From Streptomyces longhuiensis (GTDB lineage Bacteria > Actinomycetota > Actinomycetes > Streptomycetales > Streptomycetaceae): a stretch of DNA of 64,000 nt. The DNA lies in NCBI RefSeq assembly GCF_020616555.1, contig NZ_CP085173.1, positions 9,564,001 through 9,628,000 on the forward strand, written 5' to 3'. Shown here piece after piece: positions 9,105-17,820 of the stretch. Under the pieces are notes generated by a model. That model was not told where the DNA came from. It saw only the letters and a program-made list of their open reading frames with translations, and made no database searches. How positions within the stretch are numbered: position 1 is the first letter of the stretch; each line of letters starts with the position of its first letter. A program made the translations under genes and the position numbers.

Positions 9105-11298
9105 GGAAGGGCGCGGCTGTGGCCTCGCCGGTGATCCGTTCCAGGTCCGTCATGAGTGCGTCCAGCCAGGAGACGGCCGCGTAGTACACGCGTGGTGCGC
9201 CCGGCGGTTCCACCGCGAAACCGTCGAAGTCGGGGTCGCGCAGCGCTATTGGGGCCTTTGGGGTGTCGCCGCCCGGATCGAGGCGCGCCGACACCAGCAG
9301 CATGCGCCCGGCCACCCGGTCCCCGAGGCGGGTCATGGCCGCCGATGGCTCTGGCTCCAGGGGCGGTACGACCATCGGCTCGGGTGGCACCAGCAGCCGG
9401 TCGGCTCCCCACAGGGTGTGGTGGGCGGCCATCAGGGTCGCCTGCCAGTCCTGGGAGCTGTTTTGGTCGGCGGGTTCATGGGGGCTTCTCGAGCCTGGCG
9501 GATCTGGGCCGGGGCGGGCGGAGGCCAAGCCCTTCGGCTCGCTGTGGAACTGGGCGTATGCCACCTCCGCCAGGCCCAGTGAGTGCTGCAGTGAGCGGTG
9601 GCCCGGCGGGGCTGTCACTGGCGCCCGCACCCCGCCCGCGGCCACCTGGGCGGTGGTCGCCACCACGTTCTCCGCCGCACCGCGCAGCAGAACCGCCATC
9701 GACCGCCGCAGTTCGTCGTGGGCACCGCGCGGCCAGGCGAGCAGCCCGAAGACAGCGCCGATCGCGCTGCCGGTCAGCACGTCCAGCAGCCGGAACTCGG
9801 CAAGCTGCCAGGTCGCGGGCGCCAGCTGTGCGAATGCCAGGGCGACCACCAGGGTGAACAGCGCCTGGGCCCAGCCGATGCCCTTGACCGGCCCCAGCGT
9901 GAACGCGATCAGCATCAGCGGCGGGAGCACCGCCGCGTAGACGGCGATTCCGGTCCCGACCAGCGTGAAGAGTGCGGCCACGATCAGTGCGCCGACGAGA
10001 GTCCCGGTCAGTGCCAACCGTATCGTCGAGCGGGTCTCCCGTACGGTGGTCCGGGTCAGAGTCAAGGTTGCCAGCAGAACCCAGAAGCCGTGCGGCAGGG
10101 TGTCCACACCCGCGATCAGCCGGGCCGCGGCGAGGGCCAGGCTGATCCGTACTGCGTTCTGGAAGAACACCGACCGGTTGCCCGCGTGCCCCACCAACCG
10201 CGACCACCACAGCTGCGGCGCACGCTTTCGGGCGTACCAGAATCGGCCTGGGGCTGCCTGTGCCGCGCCCGCTCGGCCCCGTACGGCGATGGCCGCGGCC
10301 GTGGACATCGCCAGCGCGGCGTCCGCGAGCTCCAGCACCTGCGCGTGCCGGCGCAGCGCGGCCGGCGAGATGTCCGCGTCCGGGCCGGCCGCCAGGGTGG
10401 TACGGGCCCGTAGTAGCCGAATGTGTGCGTCCTCGGCGGTGGGAGATCGGCCCCGCAGGCGGTCGGCCGTCTCGCGGGCTGTGTCCCGCACTGCGCGCAG
10501 TACGACCAGCCCCACCTCGGATTCGGCCGGCCCGGGATTTTGCTCGGGGGGAGCGGTCAGCCGCGCCAGCAGGGTGCGGGTGGCCAGGCCGGTGTGGGCC
10601 AGGCCGCGGTCCCGCACGCTCGGCCCGGCGGGCCGCTCGGCCTCCGGTACCTGTGAGGACCGCAGCGCGGTACTGGCGGCTCGGGCCTCCTGCGCAGTCC
10701 GGGCGGTGATCGCGTACGGCGGACCGGTCAGTTCCTCGGCACAGCGCCGGGCGCTGTCGGCGGCCCGCGCGGCCAGCTCTCGGTAGGGGACAGTGGGGGG
10801 ATCGGGCAGCAGGAACGTCTCCGCGAGCACGAGGAACACGATGCCCACCGAGGCGCCGGCCAGCCGGCCGCCGAGCGAGCCGGGGTCGTAGGGCGGGAAC
10901 GACGGCAGGATGTACATCAGCTGGAGACCGGGCGCGGCCCCCGCCAGGCGGGGGCCGCCTACCGCGGAGAAGGCCAGCGCGAAGCCGATCACCAGCATCC
11001 CGGCCGTCGCGGTCCAGGTCCGCACCGACAGGTAGGTGCCGACGGTGATCAGCACCAGGCAGACCGGTAGCAGCCGTGCCACCACCGCGGCACGCTGCCG
11101 GCCGGTCCCGGGGATGTGCGACAGTCCCGCGAGCGATATCGCGGCGAAGAGCGCGTAGGTCGCTGCGTCGACCGAATGAAAGCCGTACAGGAACAGGTAG
11201 AACCCGGCGCCGGCGGCCACCGTGACCCGCACGGAGCGGCGGGCCGCCGCCCGGTAGGCGGCGGGCAGCCGGACCCAGGGAACGCCGGTACCACCCAT
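9097..11298 (-). CDS. FUSC-family (fusaric acid resistance-like) membrane protein
   Basis: The 733-residue protein has two blocks of about five to six hydrophobic helices. The N-terminal block (residues 15-170) includes YLFLYGFHSVDAATYALFAA. The C-terminal block (about 370-510) includes HGFWVLLATLTLTRTTVRET, the conserved FUSC/YccS helix, and VGALIVAALFTLVG. A soluble Arg/Ala-rich region of about 200 residues lies between them and a hydrophilic tail follows. This is the aromatic-acid/YccS exporter architecture, and the substrate is unknown. The start at 11298 gives MGGTGVPWVRL ahead of a basic segment and TM1. It appears monocistronic. Confidence 0.88.
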   Translation of the reverse strand: MGGTGVPWVRLPAAYRAAARRSVRVTVAAGAGFYLFLYGFHSVDAATYALFAAISLAGLSHIPGTGRQRAAVVARLLPVCLVLITVGTYLSVRTWTATAGMLVIGFALAFSAVGGPRLAGAAPGLQLMYILPSFPPYDPGSLGGRLAGASVGIVFLVLAETFLLPDPPTVPYRELAARAADSARRCAEELTGPPYAITARTAQEARAASTALRSSQVPEAERPAGPSVRDRGLAHTGLATRTLLARLTAPPEQNPGPAESEVGLVVLRAVRDTARETADRLRGRSPTAEDAHIRLLRARTTLAAGPDADISPAALRRHAQVLELADAALAMSTAAAIAVRGRAGAAQAAPGRFWYARKRAPQLWWSRLVGHAGNRSVFFQNAVRISLALAAARLIAGVDTLPHGFWVLLATLTLTRTTVRETRSTIRLALTGTLVGALIVAALFTLVGTGIAVYAAVLPPLMLIAFTLGPVKGIGWAQALFTLVVALAFAQLAPATWQLAEFRLLDVLTGSAIGAVFGLLAWPRGAHDELRRSMAVLLRGAAENVVATTAQVAAGGVRAPVTAPPGHRSLQHSLGLAEVAYAQFHSEPKGLASARPGPDPPGSRSPHEPADQNSSQDWQATLMAAHHTLWGADRLLVPPEPMVVPPLEPEPSAAMTRLGDRVAGRMLLVSARLDPGGDTPKAPIALRDPDFDGFAVEPPGAPRVYYAAVSWLDALMTDLERITGEATAAPFRP

Positions 11299-11366
11299 GC
11301 CACCAGGATCACCCCGAGCCGTGCGGTCCGCCCGCCCGGGAGGTCAGTCGTCCTGGAGCTCGCCCA

Positions 11367-11424
11367 TCCGGCGCATGAACCCGGCGCTCCCTCGTCAGGT
11401 GCCCCTTGGAATCGATCATCTAGG
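11367..11424 (-). repeat. Left arm of a ~50-bp inverted repeat bracketing the methyltransferase gene
   Basis: Read on the minus strand this arm contains ATGATCGATTCCAAGGGG, then ACCTGACGAG and GGTTCATGCGCCG. The same order appears on the plus strand at 12303-12358, with roughly 85-90 per cent identity by eye and two one-base gaps. Confidence 0.75.
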
Positions 11425-11432
11425 CTGGCGCG

Positions 11433-12284
11433 GTGACTGATGAGCGGGAGCGGGCGCAACCGTCGGGAGTGTGGGCCACGGCGGTGGGGGTGGCCCGGGT
11501 GCGCGCGCTGGAGAGCGAGCGGGAGAACGCGCTGTTCCGCGACCCACTGGCACAGGCCTTCGCCACCGCCGGCGGCCTGTGGCCCTCCTCGCCGCCGCTG
11601 CCCGATGACGAGGCCGCGCGACGCCGCCGACTGGCCGTGTCCCACTCCATCGTCATCAGGACGAAGTTCCTCGACGACCTGTTGCAGCAGGCTTCCGCGT
11701 CCGGGGTCCGGCAGGTCGTGCTGCTCGGCGCCGGCATGGACAGCCGGGCCTTCCGGATCGACTGGCCCGAGGGCACCCGGCTGTTCGAGGTCGACACCGC
11801 CGCGCCACTGGACTTCAAGGCTTCGGTGCTGCGCCAGGAGCGTGCCCTCGCACGCTGCGAGCGGATCACCGTCGCGGTGGATCTGCGTGAGGACTGGCCA
11901 GGCGCGCTGACCGTCGCAGGGCACGACCCGGCCGCGCCGACCGTGTGGATCGCCGAAGGACTACTGATCTATCTGCCCGAGGACGCGGTGGAGCTACTGC
12001 TGGCCCGGATCAGCACGCAGTCGGCGGCGGGCAGTTGGATGGGTCTGACATTGGGCTCGCGTGGCGTGATCGAGCGCTTCGGCGCGGACGCCGCGCCGGG
12101 ATCGGCGGCGTCCATGTGGGTCTCGGAGATGCCCGACGACCCGGTGGGCTGGCTGGCCGGGCACGGCTGGGACGCCGACAGCCACACCCTGCGCGAACGC
12201 GCTGCCGCCTACGGCCGTCCGATCAGTACCCCGCCGCAGCACGAGGAGCGGCCCGGCGGACTCATCTCGGCGGTCCGCCGGTAA
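11433..12284 (+). CDS. Class I SAM-dependent methyltransferase (leucine carboxyl methyltransferase-like, TIGR00027 type)
   Basis: The 283-residue cytosolic protein opens with an N-terminal TIGR00027-like segment (GVWATAVGVARVRALESERE). The SAM-binding motif I is VVLLGAGMDSRAFRIDWPEG, the acidic loop FEVDTAAPLDFK follows, and the post-I motif VWIAEGLLIYLPEDAVELLL is characteristic of this O-methyltransferase-like family. The acceptor is unknown. The GTG start at 11433 is nine bases past the inner end of an inverted repeat that recurs just after the stop, so the gene sits alone inside a repeat-bounded cassette of about 1 kb. That arrangement suggests past mobilisation. Confidence 0.88.
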   Translation: MTDERERAQPSGVWATAVGVARVRALESERENALFRDPLAQAFATAGGLWPSSPPLPDDEAARRRRLAVSHSIVIRTKFLDDLLQQASASGVRQVVLLGAGMDSRAFRIDWPEGTRLFEVDTAAPLDFKASVLRQERALARCERITVAVDLREDWPGALTVAGHDPAAPTVWIAEGLLIYLPEDAVELLLARISTQSAAGSWMGLTLGSRGVIERFGADAAPGSAASMWVSEMPDDPVGWLAGHGWDADSHTLRERAAAYGRPISTPPQHEERPGGLISAVRR

Positions 12285-12302
12285 GCTCCTCCCAGTTCCC
12301 CG

Positions 12303-12360
12303 AATGATCGATCCCAAGGGGACCTGATGAGTGGAGCCAGGTTCATGCGCCGCCAGCCGG
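12303..12360 (+). repeat. Right arm of the inverted repeat around the methyltransferase gene
   Basis: The arm contains ATGATCGATCCCAAGGGG, then ACCTGATGAG and GGTTCATGCGCCG, mirroring 11367-11424. A short open frame (MSGARFMRRQPAMRALTAYD) begins within it and stops at about 12392. A related ATGATCGATCCCAA core also appears on the minus strand at 44840-44862. Confidence 0.75.
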
Positions 12361-12891
12361 CCATGCGCGCACTGACCGCCTACGACCACTGAGAGTCGCC
12401 CGAAAATCGCCACGCGGAGGCCAGGCATTGCCGCCGGCCCGAAGGGTCTTCGGGTTCGTTCGACGCGGCGACCACGAGCCGCCTGGACGGACACACCGTC
12501 AGGTATGCCAACACCGGCTCCCACGCCGTGGACGGGCTTCTCGTCACCGGGTACCCCTGTCCGCCCCCGGTTGCTTCTCCCGCCTGATCCACAGCAGCGG
12601 AGCCCAGGTCCTCCCCGAGAGTGCAAAGCCCCCGCCTGGCGCGGTCAGCCCTGATGCCCATACGCGAGGGGCCACAGCGTCTGCCTGCGCCCTCCGGCGG
12701 GCGACACGTCCGGCCTGACCCGCGTCCATGCCCTGTACGGGCCCGGCCTGACGATCCGGCACGTCCTCCTGCCCGGCAGGCGCGGCTAGTTCCCCGGCGA
12801 CCCCAAGTACGCGAACACAGTCGGCCCATCCCGTAGACCAAGGGGGCGCGCACCGGTCGCCGGGCGGGGGAGGCCGCCATACCGTGGCGCC
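12361..12891 (+). other. Degenerate coding-like region
   Basis: Short frames with protein-like composition (for example DGHTVRYANTGSHAVDGLLV near 12480 and LTRVHALYGPGLTIRHVLLP near 12720) are interrupted by stops and frame changes. This suggests the wreck of one plus-strand gene. No family was recognised. Confidence 0.3.
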
Positions 12892-13155
12892 ATGAGACGT
12901 ATCGACAGCGAACAGGCGCGGCAAATCGTCGAAGCCGGCCAAGTCATGCCGCGTGACGAACTCGAGCGGATCGCCGCCGCACGGCACCCGGCACGGAAAG
13001 ACGTCCTCGGGTTCGAGTACGGCGAAGACGAGACTGCGCCCGGCCGCTACCGGTTCGCTGTCGAGGTCGAGGATGCCGCCGGGGTTGTGTGGTGGATCGA
13101 GCTCAATGCCCACACGGGCGAGATCCTCGAGGAGGACAACTCCGCGAACCGGTGA
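12892..13155 (+). CDS. Small PepSY-like protein
   Basis: The 87-residue soluble protein ends with YRFAVEVEDAAGVVWWIELNAHTGEILEED, a strand-turn-strand ending typical of PepSY domains, where an internal glycine precedes a vDAxTG motif. There is no signal peptide. The ATG lacks a clear ribosome binding site, so its expression is less certain than its coding character. It stands alone between gene remnants. Confidence 0.55.
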   Translation: MRRIDSEQARQIVEAGQVMPRDELERIAAARHPARKDVLGFEYGEDETAPGRYRFAVEVEDAAGVVWWIELNAHTGEILEEDNSANR

Positions 13156-13294
13156 GGGTGCGGCTCCTGTCCCGGGCCGGATCCATTGCCAGGCGACCCC
13201 GGCGGATCATGTGACTTCCGGATTGCGGGCACGTTGTTTTTGGCGTGGGACGGGGCTATCCGTCTACGGCCGTGCTGTGATCTGCCAACACCCT

Positions 13295-13438
13295 TCAGGC
13301 ACCCGAGGAGTCGGGATGATCAGGGTTGGGGCGGAGCGGCCGTACCTGGCTATGCGCCATGAGGAGCAGTCCAGCAAACAGGAGGGAGTTTCCACCGAAG
13401 ACGTTCCGGGTCCCACCGGACCCGAGCCGGAGACCGCT
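13295..13438 (-). pseudogene. C-terminal remnant of a small membrane protein paralogous to 26376-26699
   Basis: The minus strand encodes FGGNSLLFAGLLLMAHSQ followed by PLRPNPDHPDSSGA and a stop. The intact gene at 26.4 kb ends FGGNALLFGGLLLIALSQ then PLRRNPDHADPSGV, and the bases after both stops are also alike. An in-frame stop lies about 48 codons upstream, so only the last transmembrane helix and tail survive. Confidence 0.65.
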
Positions 13439-13769
13439 TCAACCGGCGTCTCCAGGTGGCGCGGTCAGGATGCAGCCCGTGCTCACAGCGGGCCAGGTAG
13501 GCATGTTCCTGTGCGCCCATCGTTCGGCTTCTTGGCTTGCCTTGAGGCTGCGCGTTCTACGAGCGCACGCCCACGGGTGATCAACCTGACGTCCACCGGA
13601 GACGGCTTCGACGGTGCCCAGGGAAGCCCGCACCATCGACGGGGCCGAGAACACCACCGTGGCCAACGTTCATCGACTGGGAGAGCGGCACCATCACCCC
13701 CGACACTGGGCGTCCGCCCTCAACACCTCCCGGATCCGGGCTGTCGCGACCTTCCGCGGGGCGCCGCCC

Positions 13770-13970
13770 TCGTGCGTTTACGACGGTCTGATCGAACGCC
13801 GCGACGAGGACATCGACAAGGACATGGACAAGGGCCTCGCCTGGCTCGCCGACGCCGTGGCCCGCCACCGGGCAGACGATCCCGAAGGCCTCGTCGACGC
13901 GGTGCTCACCGACCTACTCCCACCGGGTGGCGCCACCGACGACACCTCGCTGGTCATCGTGCGCCAATGC
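13770..13970 (+). pseudogene. C-terminal fragment of a SpoIIE/PP2C-type phosphatase
   Basis: In an open frame running 13614-14069, the part from YDGLIERRDEDIDKDMDKGL through HRADDPEGLVDAVLTDLLPP to GGATDDTSLVIV matches the end of SpoIIE phosphatases: the YTDGLIERR motif (here lacking Thr-Asp before the motif) and the DDTALVIVR metal-ligand motif. The metal-binding N-terminal two-thirds is absent, and the flanking sequence in the same frame is unrelated. It is a dead fragment. Confidence 0.65.
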
Positions 13971-14089
13971 CGCTTCCATGCACTCGGTCAGACCTCGTCG
14001 ACGTCAGTGCAGTGCCCGGTTTACGAATGGCGGCGCGTCGCCGCGCCAGGGGCGTTTGCCCTGTTGTGAAGTGACGCGTGTCGATCGGG

Positions 14090-14527
14090 TCAGCCTTCGG
14101 AGGGACGCGGGGCGCGCAGGTGCGCCCGTTCCTTCAGCTCCTCCTCGTCGACCACCTTGAGCATCGGCTGACCCGGCGCGCACACCATGGTCACCACGAA
14201 CTTGGTCGGTGCGTCCGACAGGGCGTTGCCGTCCTGATAGTGGATCACGTCACCGCCAGGCTCCCAGAACGTCCCACCTGCCTCGACCACACGCTCCGGC
14301 TCACCCTCGAGCTCGAACCTGAGCGCGCCCTCCATGACGTAACCGAACGACGGGCCCGAGTGGCGATGCGGGGGGAGCCCAGGGTGCCCAGGAGGCCACT
14401 CGACAAGAATGGTCATTGCCGAGCCACCTTGGGGAAAGAAGGGCGGAGTGACTTCCTGCAGCAACTTGACTTCGGGCGGCAAGGAGACCTCTTCGGCGGT
14501 CCCGTGCTCTGGGTTCTTCTCTGACAT
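14090..14527 (-). CDS. Cupin-domain protein
   Basis: The 145-residue protein is a single conserved beta-barrel. Cupin motif 1 is seen as GLPPHRHSGPSFGYVMEGALRF and motif 2 as AGGTFWEPGGDVIHYQDGNA, giving His, His and Glu/His-type metal ligands. It could be a small dioxygenase or isomerase, or merely bind a ligand. The start at 14527 is supported by GGAGGTG about 8 bases upstream. No partner gene is adjacent. Confidence 0.82.
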   Translation of the reverse strand: MSEKNPEHGTAEEVSLPPEVKLLQEVTPPFFPQGGSAMTILVEWPPGHPGLPPHRHSGPSFGYVMEGALRFELEGEPERVVEAGGTFWEPGGDVIHYQDGNALSDAPTKFVVTMVCAPGQPMLKVVDEEELKERAHLRAPRPSEG

Positions 14528-15057
14528 GCACCACACCTCCGTAAGCCTGCCCAGGATGGACGATCTTGCGTGGGTCACCGCATTCCGCAGGTGTGCCGAC
14601 CCACTCGTTCGGCGGTGACCAGGTTCGCCGGCTTCTGGCTCACACAATTCGCTTCGCCACGAGGACAAGCCACAGCCCATATCCGTGGCAGGCGGTGTGC
14701 CTTCTGTCTGGTCCGAACGGTCTCGAGACCACCCTGCCTTCCATCGGCAGCAGCCACAATTCGGAGTCAGCGGCATCGAGACTGCATCGCATCATGCCAT
14801 CGGCAGGCATCTCGTGCCGTATCACGCAATGTTTCCCCTGCTCCGATGCGAGGTGCCGCTGGGTGCTGGTGCAGGCGGTGCGTCGCTATGAGGCTGTCCC
14901 GGTGGCAGAGCTTGGCAGTATTGCCTCGGCCAGAGCCTCCTGCTGCACTGATTGTTCGAAGGCGACGGACGGCTCTTAAGCGATGCCGTTGGGGTGCACC
15001 CAACGCGACGGATGTGTCTCAGGTGTGCGGCCCGTTTGGATGTACGGAGCGTAAATA
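14528..15057. other. No supported gene
   Basis: Several short overlapping frames exist, but none shows a domain, a good start or a consistent coding signal. Confidence 0.4.
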
Positions 15058-15633
15058 TCACTCCGCTGATCTGGGTTTTTTGCGCTGGTTGGCATTGAAG
15101 CGCGCCTTCTTCTGACGATTCCCGCACGTGTTCATGTCGCACCATTTGCGGGTGCGGCTTTGGCTGGTGTCGAAGAAGGCGGCTTGGCAGGTTGGTGATG
15201 CGCACAAGGCCAATTTTCCGTCGCGTTCGCCTGCGATGATGCTGATCGCGTCGGCGGCGATCACGCCGAGGGCATCTTCCACGCAGGAATCCGCGTTGAG
15301 GCGCCATCGCCGCTGACCCTCAGGCGTCAGGACCGCTGCGGCCCGACCCTGAATGCTGCAGTCATTGATGACTTGGACAGCAGACGCAGGGAGAGCGTCC
15401 TTGACCGCGGCCGCTGTCGCGGCAGCGTGAATCGACTCCCTCAGTTCCCAAGCGAAGTCGAGCTGGGCAGTGGTGCAGGAGTCCACGGCGAGGCCGCTCA
15501 CTGTCAGCCAGTCGACGAGTCGGTGCGGAGTGGGAATGCGCTCCACAGCGTCGCCATGACGCTCCGACAGAGTCCCCGTGAAGCTGGTCGACAGCACGTT
15601 ACCGAGGCGGAAGTCAGGGAACGCAGCACGCAT
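15058..15633 (-). CDS. CGNR zinc-finger/ABATE-domain transcriptional regulator
   Basis: The 191-residue protein has an N-terminal ABATE ligand-sensing domain (RIPTPHRLVDWLTVSGLAVD) and a C-terminal CGNR zinc finger: CASPTCQAAFFDTSQSRTRK, then WCDMNTCGNRQKKARF. The four cysteines are C-x4-C and C-x4-C, and CGNR contacts DNA. Such regulators usually control an adjacent enzyme gene. Here the divergent epoxide hydrolase at 15737 and four GCCGGTT-type half-sites between them make that relationship likely. Confidence 0.88.
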   Translation of the reverse strand: MRAAFPDFRLGNVLSTSFTGTLSERHGDAVERIPTPHRLVDWLTVSGLAVDSCTTAQLDFAWELRESIHAAATAAAVKDALPASAVQVINDCSIQGRAAAVLTPEGQRRWRLNADSCVEDALGVIAADAISIIAGERDGKLALCASPTCQAAFFDTSQSRTRKWCDMNTCGNRQKKARFNANQRKKPRSAE

Positions 15634-15644
15634 GGAACCACCTT

Positions 15645-15715
15645 AGCTGGTTGCGGCGTGGCTCGGGGAACTGCTAGAACCGGCATAGCCGGTTCGCGAT
15701 GGGTCGTAGCCGGTT
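15645..15715. promoter_or_regulatory. Cluster of AGCCGGTT half-sites between CGNR regulator and epoxide hydrolase
   Basis: TAGCTGGTTG (about 15645), TAGCCGGTTC (about 15686) and TAGCCGGTTC (about 15706) occur as direct repeats. An inverted copy forms the perfect palindrome AACCGGC-ATA-GCCGGTT at 15678-15694. The array lies wholly within the 103-bp divergent gap. Confidence 0.6.
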
Positions 15716-15736
15716 CCGCGACGGCCAGGAGGTCTC

Positions 15737-16909
15737 ATGCCCCGTCCAACCAGTGACGTGCAAGCATTTGAAGCCCACGCAACTGACGCCGACCTCGCCG
15801 ATCTGCGCGCGCGACTGGCCGCGGCGCGACTGCCGGAGCCCGAGACGGTCCACCGCGCCGCGCCCGGCCCTCGCCGATGGGAGCAGGGCGTTCCTCTCGC
15901 CGACCTCGTCGAGGTCGTGAACTACTGGCGCACCGAGTACAACTGGCGGTCGTTCGAAGCGCGCCTCAACCGGATCGGCCAGTTCCGCACGACCATTGAT
16001 GATCTGGGAATCCACTTCCTGCACCGCCGATCCGCCCGCGCAGATGCCACTCCCTTGCTCCTGACGCACGGCTGGCCGGGCAGCATTGCCGAGTTCGTCG
16101 ATGTAGTCGACGAGCTGGCAGATCCGAAAAATGCGGACGCGCCGGCGTTCCACGTCGTGGCCCCGTCGCTACCTGGCTTTGGTTACAGCGACAAGCCGGC
16201 CACCACCGGGTGGGGAACCGAAAAGATCGCAGCCGCATGGGTGGAACTGATGGGAAGGCTCGGCTACAGCAAGTTCGTAGCCCACGGCGGCGACTGGGGA
16301 GGCAATATCACCACGGTTCTCGGCGGCAGGTTCCCGGAGCACGTTCTGGGCATCCACACATTGTTCGCGGAGGCGCCGCCCGGGTTGACGACGGACGGGC
16401 TGACGGCTGTCGAGCGCAAGTGGACCGAGGAGACCCGCGATTTCTGGCGCCACCGCGCGGCGTACGCGAAGCAGCAGGCGACCCGGCCGCAGACCATCGG
16501 CTACTCGCTCGTCGACTCGCCGGTCGGGCTTCTCGCCTGGATCCTCGACAAATTCGCCGAGTGGTCGGACACCGAGGACAGCCCGTTCGAGAAGATCTCC
16601 AGAGACCGCATTCTTGACGACGTCAGCCTGTATTGGCTGACGCGGACCGGCGCATCAGCGGCCCGCATTTACTACGAGAGCCACAACTCGCTCGATCCCG
16701 AACTTCGGGTCGACGTCCCGTCAGCGATCACTATGTATCCCCGCGACATCGAGAAGTGTCCGCGCCCCTGGGCACAGGAGCGGTACCGACGGATCGTCCG
16801 ATGGAGGTCGCCCGAAGCCGGGGGACATTTCCCGTCGCTGGAGGTTCCCGAGTACTTCGTCAGGGATCTGCAAGAGGGCCTCGCTGCAGTGCTGGCCGCT
16901 CATCGGTGA
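15737..16909 (+). CDS. Epoxide hydrolase (EHN-type alpha/beta hydrolase)
   Basis: The 390-residue enzyme has the N-terminal EHN domain (residues 6-115; FEAHATDADLADLRARLAAA, NYWRTEYNWRSFEARLN) that precedes the alpha/beta hydrolase core in microsomal-type epoxide hydrolases. The oxyanion-hole motif HGWPGS is at 111-116 and the nucleophile elbow HGGDWGGN has Asp186. The catalytic His is His364 in GGHFPSLEVPE. It would open an epoxide to a diol, substrate unknown. It is divergent from the CGNR regulator. No signal peptide is seen. Confidence 0.92.
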   Translation: MPRPTSDVQAFEAHATDADLADLRARLAAARLPEPETVHRAAPGPRRWEQGVPLADLVEVVNYWRTEYNWRSFEARLNRIGQFRTTIDDLGIHFLHRRSARADATPLLLTHGWPGSIAEFVDVVDELADPKNADAPAFHVVAPSLPGFGYSDKPATTGWGTEKIAAAWVELMGRLGYSKFVAHGGDWGGNITTVLGGRFPEHVLGIHTLFAEAPPGLTTDGLTAVERKWTEETRDFWRHRAAYAKQQATRPQTIGYSLVDSPVGLLAWILDKFAEWSDTEDSPFEKISRDRILDDVSLYWLTRTGASAARIYYESHNSLDPELRVDVPSAITMYPRDIEKCPRPWAQERYRRIVRWRSPEAGGHFPSLEVPEYFVRDLQEGLAAVLAAHR

Positions 16910-16944
16910 ACGCGGCTGGTGCCGGCTGCTTGGTCACCGCCCAA

Positions 16945-17820
16945 GAGGGCGTCTCATGTGGCAAGTTTCGCGAGCTTCTTTCAGCAGTTCAGGGCGGCGG
17001 TCAGGCTGAGGAAGGCGAGGGAGTGCCAGCCCTTTCGTTCGTATCGGGCGGTGAGGCGGCGGTAGCCGAAGAGCCGAGCGATCGACCGTTCGATCTTCCA
17101 GCGGTGCCGACCCAGGCGTTCGCCGGACTCGATGCCGGGCCGCGCGATGCGCGCGACGAGCCCGCGCTTGCGGAGCCAGGCCAGGTGTTTGGTAGAGATG
17201 TACGCCTTGTCCGCACGGAGTTTGACGGGTCGGCGCCGCCGTGGTCCCCGGCGGGACCGGACAGCGGGTATGCCGTGGATGAGCGGCTTGATGGCGAGGC
17301 TGTCGTGGATGTTCGTGCCGGACATAGTGACGACGACCGGGATGTCTGGGCCTCGGACAGCACGTGCGGCTTGCTGCCCTTCTTGCCGTGATCGACCGGT
17401 TTCGGCCCGGTCGGCGATCCCCCTCTTTTGGTGCGAACGGAGGCCGCGTCGATGATCGCCGAGGTCCAGTCCACCTCGCCCCGGGCCCCGAGTTCGTCCA
17501 GCACCGCCCGGTGCGAACGACGCCACAGGCCGGCCTCGGTCCATACCGTGAAGCGGCGATGCGCAGTGGCGGGCGACGTAGCGAACGTCGGCGGCAGATG
17601 CCGCCAGGCACAGCCGCTGGTCAGCGCGTACACCACTGCCGTGAACACGGCCCGCTCGTCACACGGAGCGGGCCCCCCACCTTGCGGACGAGCAGCGAAC
17701 GACGGCAGCAACGGGGCGGCCGGCCGGCTCCCAGAGTTCATCAGGATCCAGACGCTTCGATAGGTCAGCACCCACGACCGGCATCATGCCGTACGAACAT
17801 CAAGTCACGTGAGACAGCTT
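16945..17820 (-). mobile_element. IS5-family insertion sequence
   Basis: The element spans a transposase region on the minus strand. Its ends show inverted GTCTCAyGTG motifs: GTCTCATGTG at 16951 and CACGTGAGAC at 17806-17815. The right end abuts the stop codon of the DinB gene at 17821. The exact terminal bases and any target duplication could not be fixed by eye. Confidence 0.7.
16981..17771 (-). CDS. IS5-family transposase in two overlapping frames (possible programmed frameshift)
   Basis: The first frame (17771 to about 17355) encodes the N-terminal DUF4096-like region, including FTAVVYALTSGCAWRHLPP and FTVWTEAGLWRRSHRAVLDE, and the first catalytic Asp (SAIIDAASVRTKRGG). The second frame (to 16981) carries IPVVVTMSGTNIHDSLAIKP, the second Asp (LRADKAYIS) and the Glu motif (RWKIERSIARLFGYRRL). 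The join falls near KPVDHGKKGSKPHVLSEAQ, the usual place for the orfA/orfB frameshift in the IS427 subgroup, so the element may still be active. A disabling indel is the alternative. Confidence 0.8.
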
